Origin: JAFAGX01 sp035623255
Lineage (GTDB): Bacteria > Acidobacteriota > Terriglobia > Terriglobales > Acidobacteriaceae
Direction of reading: 5' to 3'
Assembly (NCBI GenBank): GCA_035623255.1
Contig: DASPTU010000070.1
Coordinates: forward strand, 1-8,748
Length of the DNA stretch: 8,748 nt
Shown here piece by piece: positions 1 through 4,339 of this stretch (position 1 is the first letter of the stretch; every line of letters begins with the position of its first letter). Both the position numbers and the translations under genes were made by a program. The notes below the pieces were generated by a model. That model saw only the letters and a list, made by a program, of their open reading frames with translations, was not told the DNA's origin and did no database searches.

Positions 1-35
1 AGGTCGGCGCTCGGCCTGCTGCTACGTTATCCGCG

Positions 36-1520
36 ATGCCGATCGGCGCTGGCGCCCGACACCCGCCGCCTATTGCCGCGCTGCTTCTCTTCGGCGTCGC
101 GATGGTGACCGTCCTCGTGGTGCATCTCACCACCAACGGCACCCTCGGCTTCCACACGGACGAGCTCTACTACATCGATTCCGGCCGGCACGCTGCGCTC
201 GGTTATGTCGACTTTCCGCCGATAGTCCCGCTGCTCGCGCGCTTGGAAACCGATCTCCTGGGAGCCACGCCATGGAACCTCCGCCTGCTCCCGACCCTGC
301 TTGGCGCTTTCATGGTAGCTCTCTCAGGGGTGTACGTGCGCCGCCTTGGCGGGTCGCTCCGCCTGCAGGCCCTCGCCCTTTTGATTGCCGTCACGGCGCC
401 CTACTTCCTCGGCGCGAACTGGGTCTATCAGACCGTGACGTTTGATGAGGCGACCTGGATGGCCGCGCTTTACTTCTTTCTATGCCTGGTTCAGGAGCGT
501 CAGCCTAAGTACTGGATCTACCTCGGCATCGCGCTCGGCATCGGCCTCGAGGTCAAGTACACGATCGGAGGTCTGGTGGCCGCCATAGGGATCGCTGTCC
601 TTTTTACTCCCGTGCTGCGCTCGGACCTGCGGACACGGTATCCCTGGATCGCGGCTGGCATCGCTCTGCTCATCTGGGCACCGAACCTGGTGTGGCAAGT
701 TGCGAGAGGTTTCCCTTCGCTTATCTACATCGTCAACCACCAAGGTTCCGGCGGGGGCCTTCTTGGCAACCTGGTCCTGATCGGGGTCTATCTCTTCTTC
801 TTGATTCCGCTCTGGGTGACGGGATTGGTGTCGCTGTTTCGCAACGCCGCACTGCGGCCCATCGGAATCGCGTGCCTCTTTCCTCTCGTCCTTTTCCTGT
901 TCGTGGGCAAGTCCTACTACGCGGTGGGTACCGTGCCGATCGCCGTTGCTCAGGGGCTCATGGCAATCGCCCGCGTCAAGCGGCCGAGGCTGCGCACCGG
1001 TTTCCAGATAGCAGTCGCAGTTGCCTGCGCGCTCCAACTGCTCACGTTTGCTCAGCTGACGCTTCCCATCACGCCGCCGGACAGGATTCACTCGCTCGGT
1101 CTCGACGCCAAGAACGAGCTTTTTGCGGACAGCGTGGGATGGGAGGAGGTTGCTCACGAGGTCGAGTCGATATACGACAATCTCCCCGACTCGAAGCGAA
1201 CTGGAACGATCATCATCTCAGCCTATTACGGTGTTCCAGGAGCGCTGCAGATCTACGGCGACAAGAGATCGCTACCCGTGGTGGTCAGCCCTCACCTGAG
1301 CGACTGGTACTGGCTTCCCAGCGATCTGGTGGCGACGAACGCACTGATGGTCGACTACCAGCCGTCGGAGGTTGCCTGGATGTGCTCATCCGCGACACTT
1401 GTGGCGCACTTGACTGTCCCGTACGGTGTGCAGGGCATGGAGCAGGGCGCGCCGGTCACGTTCTGCGTGCTCAAAGCTCCGATCCCTCAGTACTGGAGCC
1501 GGCTCCGCAACTTCTCCTGA
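36..1520 (+). CDS. Glycosyltransferase family 39 (ArnT/PMT-like) polytopic membrane protein
   Basis: This is probably an inner-membrane glycosyltransferase that uses a lipid-linked sugar donor and acts on the periplasmic side (family knowledge); donor and acceptor cannot be read from the sequence. The 494-residue protein has a first hydrophobic segment at about residues 13-31. It is followed by a periplasmic-loop signature with acidic residues Asp42-Glu43, Tyr45-Tyr46 and GYVDFPPIVP (56-65), which matches the catalytic first loop of ArnT/PMT-like enzymes. About ten more hydrophobic segments follow to about residue 345, then a soluble C-terminal domain of about 150 residues. The ATG at 36 directly precedes the first membrane segment, but the frame is open to the left edge with no stop, so the start could lie further upstream. 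No downstream gene is coupled to it. Confidence 0.85.
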   Translation: MPIGAGARHPPPIAALLLFGVAMVTVLVVHLTTNGTLGFHTDELYYIDSGRHAALGYVDFPPIVPLLARLETDLLGATPWNLRLLPTLLGAFMVALSGVYVRRLGGSLRLQALALLIAVTAPYFLGANWVYQTVTFDEATWMAALYFFLCLVQERQPKYWIYLGIALGIGLEVKYTIGGLVAAIGIAVLFTPVLRSDLRTRYPWIAAGIALLIWAPNLVWQVARGFPSLIYIVNHQGSGGGLLGNLVLIGVYLFFLIPLWVTGLVSLFRNAALRPIGIACLFPLVLFLFVGKSYYAVGTVPIAVAQGLMAIARVKRPRLRTGFQIAVAVACALQLLTFAQLTLPITPPDRIHSLGLDAKNELFADSVGWEEVAHEVESIYDNLPDSKRTGTIIISAYYGVPGALQIYGDKRSLPVVVSPHLSDWYWLPSDLVATNALMVDYQPSEVAWMCSSATLVAHLTVPYGVQGMEQGAPVTFCVLKAPIPQYWSRLRNFS

Positions 1521-1524
1521 GGAT

Positions 1525-1550
1525 GGTTAGGCGCGGCAGCATCTTGCTGC
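1525..1550 (+). repeat. GGTTAGGCGCGG element, copy 1, with adjoining stem-loop
   Basis: GGTTAGGCGCGG at 1525-1536 begins five bases after the glycosyltransferase stop. It runs into a 6-bp stem GCAGCA/TGCTGC (1536-1541 and 1545-1550) with loop TCT. The same 12-mer occurs at 5505-5516, also just after a + strand gene, where it too opens a stem-loop. There is no strong T-run after the stem, so a terminator role is only possible. Confidence 0.5.
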
Positions 1551-1652
1551 ATTTCAGAGGGAAGGAATCTTGGGCCGGACCTTCCCGTGCGGGAGACGCG
1601 ATTTTCGACGTTCCCCCGATATCCTCTTTATCTCTGTACGTTAATAATTACA

Positions 1653-1681
1653 TTGACAGCTTTACTCTTTTGTGCTATAAT
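1653..1681 (+). promoter_or_regulatory. Consensus extended -10 sigma-70 promoter
   Basis: TTGACA (1653-1658) and TATAAT (1676-1681) both match the consensus at every position and are separated by exactly 17 bases. TGC immediately before the -10 makes it an extended -10 promoter. The surroundings are AT-rich within a GC-rich region. Transcription would start near 1688 and read rightward through the stem-loop and both repeat copies toward the TonB-C gene at 2081, giving a leader of about 390 bases or a separate small RNA. Confidence 0.8.
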
Positions 1682-1752
1682 GTTTTATGGTTTCTCGTCG
1701 TGCGTCCTTACGTCATTACTTCCACACTTCATTGCTTCCCATCTTCAAAGGT

Positions 1753-1772
1753 CATACCACCAGACTGGTATG
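1753..1772 (+). promoter_or_regulatory. Inverted repeat / stem-loop in the leader
   Basis: CATACCA (1753-1759) and TGGTATG (1766-1772) are perfect inverted repeats around a 6-base spacer CCAGAC. In RNA this is a 7-bp hairpin about 65 bases into the predicted transcript. As DNA it resembles the TGGT-N-ACCA class of operators bound by GntR-type regulators (family knowledge). Neither reading is proven by the sequence alone. Confidence 0.45.
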
Positions 1773-1793
1773 TTGGCTCGAGATGACTCCTTC

Positions 1794-1814
1794 GTTTGCC
1801 ACTCTTACGAAAAC
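1794..1814 (+). repeat. 21-base direct repeat, copy 1
   Basis: A 21-base block beginning GTTTGCCACTC and ending ACGAAAAC is identical to 1953-1973. Similarity extends about six bases to the left (TCCTT with one mismatch before the shared G). The copies are 159 bases apart, a multiple of three, so all forward frames show the same peptide twice (for example FATLTKT). Confidence 0.9.
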
Positions 1815-1952
1815 CGAGCATCCGAAAAGGATGCGAGTACTGCCTGCCCAGGGCGTAGTCGAAGGGAGCGAGCACCGCGAAGGGAAGGATCTGCCCCCTT
1901 TCTTTTCAATCGTCTGCGCGCTCTTTCATTTTCCGTATGGGATAAGTCCTTT

Positions 1953-1973
1953 GTTTGCCACTCTTACGAAAAC
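1953..1973 (+). repeat. 21-base direct repeat, copy 2
   Basis: Identical to 1794-1814. It lies 107 bases upstream of the TonB-C gene start and is followed by a small GGGT/ACCC inverted repeat at 1979-1988. My impression is that this block belongs to a dispersed acidobacterial intergenic repeat; a genome-wide count would settle it. Confidence 0.9.
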
Positions 1974-2080
1974 TGCCGGGGTGTACCCTCTTTCTTCCCA
2001 ATTTGGAACATTCCGCCACGACGCCAGGAGCAATGCGCGTAGAATGGTGCCGTTTTCTGGCGCCTAAGGGGAGGGGAAGC

Positions 2081-2986
2081 ATGCGAACGGTCCTGATTCG
2101 GCGAACGCTGGCATTTGTGCTCATGGCAACCGCTTGTGGATTCTTGTTTGGACCGGGAACTTTGAGAATCTGGGCGGACGACGATTTACAGAAAGAGGCG
2201 CTGCGGTCTCTGATGACTGACGCGCTGTCCGCAGCGAGGAACGGGGATCAGTCCAAACTCGAAGAGATTGCGCGGGGCCTCAGGATTCCGGACTACGAAA
2301 CGTGGTTCAAAGCTACGTTTGGGGAGGAATACGGGTCCAAGCTTGCGGCTGCGTACACGGCGCACGCGGACCAAGACGAAGATGCGTTTCCAAAGCTGAT
2401 TCAAAGCATAGCTAGGCACGAAGGCCGACTTATTATCGAGGATGCCGAAGGAGCGAAAGTGCCCGGAATTAGCTTTTGCGGGAACGCCCTGGTGCGGGCA
2501 GTGAAGAACGACGCATCGTTTTACACAGCGACCTTGGAAGAGGTGGGGAATTCCCGGCAGCATTCCTTCTATAGGCTTGGATATTTCACCTTCGTCGACG
2601 GAGCTTACCGTTGGCTGAACTGCCAGTCATTGGGACTTATCCCGGACGTTAATCCACCGGTTTATGGCGCAGCGAGCGGCCCAATTCAGGTCGGCGGGAA
2701 TGTCGAAGCTGCACGACTTATCAAGCAGGTCCAGCCGGTGTATCCGGAAGTGGCGCGGGCAGCAAAGCTATCTGGGACCGTGCGGTTGCACGCGATCATA
2801 GCGACGGATGGAACGGTGGCCAGTCTTGAGGCTATCTCCGGGCACCCGATGCTAGTGCAGGCGGCGATAGACGCCGTTCGACAATGGACCTATCAGCCCA
2901 CTGTTTTCAATGGTCAGCCTATAGAGGTGGATACGACGATTGACGTGATTTTCGCATTGAATCCGCGGCCCGCTCAGCAGCCCTGA
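2081..2986 (+). CDS. Secreted TonB C-terminal-domain protein
   Basis: A 301-residue exported protein. The ATG at 2081 is chosen because GGAGG (2070-2074) sits six bases upstream and a signal peptide follows at once (basic RTVLIRR, then hydrophobic 9-29); the frame is open 126 bases further left, but that part is repeat-derived. Residues about 35-195 form a region I do not recognise, with Cys133 and Cys181. Residues about 215-294 are a TonB_C domain: QPVYPEVARAAKLSGTVRL, ATDGTV, ISGHPML, AVRQWTYQP and a closing IDVIFALN. Family members contact TonB-dependent outer-membrane receptors, but this one lacks the long Pro-rich periplasmic spacer of a classical TonB and may be processed free of the membrane. 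Its role as energy transducer is therefore uncertain. It ends 11 bases from the convergent thioredoxin-like gene. Confidence 0.85.
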   Translation: MRTVLIRRTLAFVLMATACGFLFGPGTLRIWADDDLQKEALRSLMTDALSAARNGDQSKLEEIARGLRIPDYETWFKATFGEEYGSKLAAAYTAHADQDEDAFPKLIQSIARHEGRLIIEDAEGAKVPGISFCGNALVRAVKNDASFYTATLEEVGNSRQHSFYRLGYFTFVDGAYRWLNCQSLGLIPDVNPPVYGAASGPIQVGGNVEAARLIKQVQPVYPEVARAAKLSGTVRLHAIIATDGTVASLEAISGHPMLVQAAIDAVRQWTYQPTVFNGQPIEVDTTIDVIFALNPRPAQQP

Positions 2987-2997
2987 ACGCCGCAGTG

Positions 2998-3630
2998 CTA
3001 CCGCCGTAGCTCGTTGGTTTGGGTGGAAACAGGCAGCGGAGCTTGGCTGGAGAGAGCTTTGTCCAGCCTGGAAACGATGCGATACACGGGGCCATTCCAG
3101 AAAGCGGATGGAGGAGGATTTTTCCAGTGCGCGCCGGCCGGATAGAGAATGGCTTCATCCCAAAAAAAACCTCTATCAATACAGCAGTCCGGCTCTGGCT
3201 GAGGGGGCGTCCGCTTGGCGATGTCGTTCAAGGCAGTGGCTACCGCGTGATTCGGATCCCAAAACTGCCGCGCGCGGCCGTCGGGGATGCGTCCAAGCGC
3301 CGCGCCGCCCGGCGGCCTCCAATCGGTGGCCAGAATTGGCTCCCAAACCACGAGCACGCGCACCTTTTGGTCTGGAAGCCGGGTCAGAAGTTGTTCGGCT
3401 GCGGAGGCCCCCCGCAGACAAGCGGCTCAAGTGGGGGATATAAGCAAAACCAGGCGCGGGATGTCCGCATCGGCGTCAAAGGCTCTCTCGAATTCGCTGA
3501 AATTGGCGCTCGAAAGCGTAACGAGCGGCTCCTGGCCAGGCGGAACGGAAGAAGGACCCCAAAGATACCGAACGCCCAGCAGCACAAGTACGGCTGCCAA
3601 GGCCAGGACGATGGCTCGTTTCCAGCTCAT
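2998..3630 (-). CDS. Candidate selenoprotein: membrane-anchored thioredoxin-like protein with UxxC motif (TGA read as Sec)
   Basis: Read as one frame, this encodes 210 residues with an in-frame TGA at 3429-3427 as residue 68. Residues 4-22 are a hydrophobic signal anchor. Residues 37-67 lead into a buried strand (RLVLLISPT), and residues 68-75 read Sec-A-A-C-L-R-G-A, a thioredoxin-like redox motif with selenocysteine in place of the first Cys. After the TGA the frame stays open 142 codons with the features of a family I recall as CxxC proteins: VLVVWEPILATDW (92-104), RQFWDPNH (121-128), a Cys149-Cys150 pair, and FWDEAILYPAGAHW (156-169). The start overlaps the upstream MerT-like stop (ATGA), implying translational coupling. 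It is likely an extracytoplasmic thiol/selenol redox protein serving the transporter. The alternative is a pseudogene or base error, but the TGA lies exactly on a catalytic position and is followed by a SECIS-like hairpin. Gene callers would report two fragments (3427-3630 and 2998-3363). Confidence 0.8.
3391..3429 (-). promoter_or_regulatory. Putative bacterial SECIS element following the Sec TGA
   Basis: Counting from the base after TGA, an upper stem CTGCGG (+10 to +15; 3417-3412) pairs perfectly with CCGCAG (+23 to +28; 3404-3399) around a 7-base loop GGGGCCT. A lower stem TTGT/ACAA (+6 to +9 with +33 to +36) closes below a one-sided bulge CCGA. Known bacterial SECIS hairpins lie within the coding region just after UGA, with the apical loop about 16-37 bases downstream and a G among its first two bases (established). 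This hairpin has its loop at +16 and it begins GG. SelB binding is inferred. Confidence 0.65.
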
Positions 3631-3974
3631 CTTGTTGGCTCGTAGAACCTGTCGGCGAAGAATGCAGCGATCTGCTGGGGAAAGAGGATCATTGCCAGGA
3701 CAACGGCCACTGCCGCCCAAAGCAGCACGTTGCCAATCAGCCTGCCGCGGACGGCGCATAGTCTGGCGCGACGTTGCTGCCAGAAACCAAGGCCAATCAG
3801 GATGATTGAGAGTCCCAGCAGCCAGGGGCGCAGAGCGTTGAAGAACGCGCTGGCCGCCCCAGCTCCCAGTGCGGCGGCGAAGCCGAGCGGGAGACAGCAG
3901 CTTAGCGACGCCATCGAACTGACAATCGCGCCCAAGGAAGCAAAAACGCCGGTCGCCTGTTTCCCGCTTTGCAT
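3627..3974 (-). CDS. merT: MerT-family mercuric (soft-metal) ion transporter
   Basis: A 115-residue inner-membrane protein, almost the length of Tn501 MerT (116). It has three predicted membrane segments at about residues 9-45, 49-66 and 80-99. The diagnostic Cys26-Cys27 pair lies in the first segment (ASLSCCLPLGFAAALGAG), the second segment ends in WQQRRA, and a cytoplasmic loop carrying Cys73 (LCAVRG) precedes the third. MerT takes Hg(II) from the periplasm and passes it inward (family knowledge). The second cytoplasmic-loop Cys of classical MerT is absent. The start at 3974 is chosen for AGGAG (3986-3982) seven bases upstream; a longer frame to 4016 lacks such support. Its TGA overlaps the ATG of the thioredoxin-like gene. 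No merP, merA or merR is present in the window, so the ion could be something other than mercury. Confidence 0.85.
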   Translation of the reverse strand: MQSGKQATGVFASLGAIVSSMASLSCCLPLGFAAALGAGAASAFFNALRPWLLGLSIILIGLGFWQQRRARLCAVRGRLIGNVLLWAAVAVVLAMILFPQQIAAFFADRFYEPTR

Positions 3975-4339
3975 GGACTGGCTCCTGCATCGAACGTACA
4001 CCCTGGCAGGCAGCATAGTCCACAGTCAAGGCCGACCCTGCCCGCTCCGTTCCAGTGGCTGGCAACCCACGAAAGAAGAAGACGGCGGAAACGGAAAAGT
4101 AGATCGCGGAGGTCAAGAAACATTGCTTAAGCAGGGAAAATAGATCGGTGAGGCTGGAACTCAGAAATGATCGTGGAGGAATAGATTAAGAACGCACGCG
4201 GCGGAAGGCTCAAGAGATGAGTGTGTCCATGGGGACTGTCCGCGAGTACCATTGGGAGGCGGAGCAACCTAAAGTAACTAAAAGGGTTCCAACCCTTGAT
4301 GGAAACAGTTGCAAGGCATAAAGTGAAGTAGGGTCCATT
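3975..4339. other. Divergent intergenic region between the MerT operon and the carboxypeptidase-regulatory-domain gene
   Basis: This 365-base stretch must hold the start signals of both flanking units. On the minus strand it has the MerT ribosome site (3986-3982) and a TTGACT (4029-4024) followed by loosely symmetric ACTGTGG/CCAGGGT arms, discussed as a weak MerR-type resemblance. On the plus strand it has the palindrome at 4282-4297 and a weak TTGATG/TAAAGT pair (4296-4301 and 4319-4324, 17-base spacer) just before the GTG at 4340. The short open frames here have no recognisable protein features, and I call no gene. Confidence 0.6.
4282..4297. promoter_or_regulatory. 16-base palindrome, possible operator
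   Basis: AAGGGTT (4282-4288) and AACCCTT (4291-4297) are perfect inverted repeats separated by CC. The two-base spacer is too tight for an RNA hairpin without unpairing, so a DNA-binding site is the simpler reading. It lies 42 bases before the GTG of the downstream gene and overlaps the start of its weak -35-like box, where a repressor could act. Confidence 0.35.

Larger units (their letters stand above)
1521..2080. other. Gene-free intergenic region with promoter, hairpins and repeats
   Basis: This 560-base stretch separates the glycosyltransferase from the TonB-C gene. From left to right it holds a short stem-loop after the stop (1536-1550) and a 7-bp inverted repeat GGGAAGG/CCTTCCC (1559-1565 and 1580-1586). 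An AT-rich block with a perfect promoter (1653-1681) follows, then a stem-loop (1753-1772), repeat copy 1 (1794-1814) and a small hairpin GCATCC/GGATGC (1818-1834). A segment at 1848-1885 resembles the dispersed 'CGTAGTCGAAGG'-type repeats I remember from bacterial intergenic DNA, and repeat copy 2 is at 1953-1973. Several frames are open here, but their translations look like repeat DNA (low complexity, same peptide twice), so I call no gene. Confidence 0.7.

Noticed and set aside
692..1786. A long second-frame + strand reading overlapping the glycosyltransferase, and a minus-strand one at 480-1157.
   Set aside because: Both are Arg/Ser-rich products without domains, typical shadows of a GC-rich gene; the 36-1520 frame has clear membrane segments and family motifs.
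1794..1973. A minimal CRISPR array made of the two 21-base repeats.
   Set aside because: There are only two units, the spacing of 138 bases between them is far too long, the repeat is weakly palindromic, and there are no cas genes.
2003..2045. A closer promoter for the TonB-C gene using TAGAAT at 2040-2045.
   Set aside because: The -10 is good, but no acceptable -35 lies 16-18 bases upstream. It remains possible but unsupported.
1687..2067. A 126-codon + strand frame starting at the predicted transcription start of the perfect promoter, which would be a leaderless gene.
   Set aside because: Its product repeats the same peptide (FATLTKT) because it crosses both 21-base repeats. The other two forward frames are equally open, and there is no domain or compositional sign of a protein.
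1955..2080. N-terminal extension of the TonB-C protein by 42 residues.
   Set aside because: The extension starts within repeat copy 2, whereas ATG 2081 has a good ribosome site and begins a signal peptide.
3427..3429. Treating the TGA as a nonsense mutation that makes the thioredoxin-like gene a pseudogene.
   Set aside because: There are no other stops or frameshifts. The TGA coincides with the first redox residue, and a SECIS-like hairpin follows. It cannot be excluded without homologues or knowledge of Sec machinery.
3631..4116. A longer minus-strand frame running into the start of the thioredoxin-like gene.
   Set aside because: It overlaps the MerT-like gene in another frame, and its upstream part has no protein features. 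The Met at 3630 sits in an ATGA overlap and begins a signal anchor.
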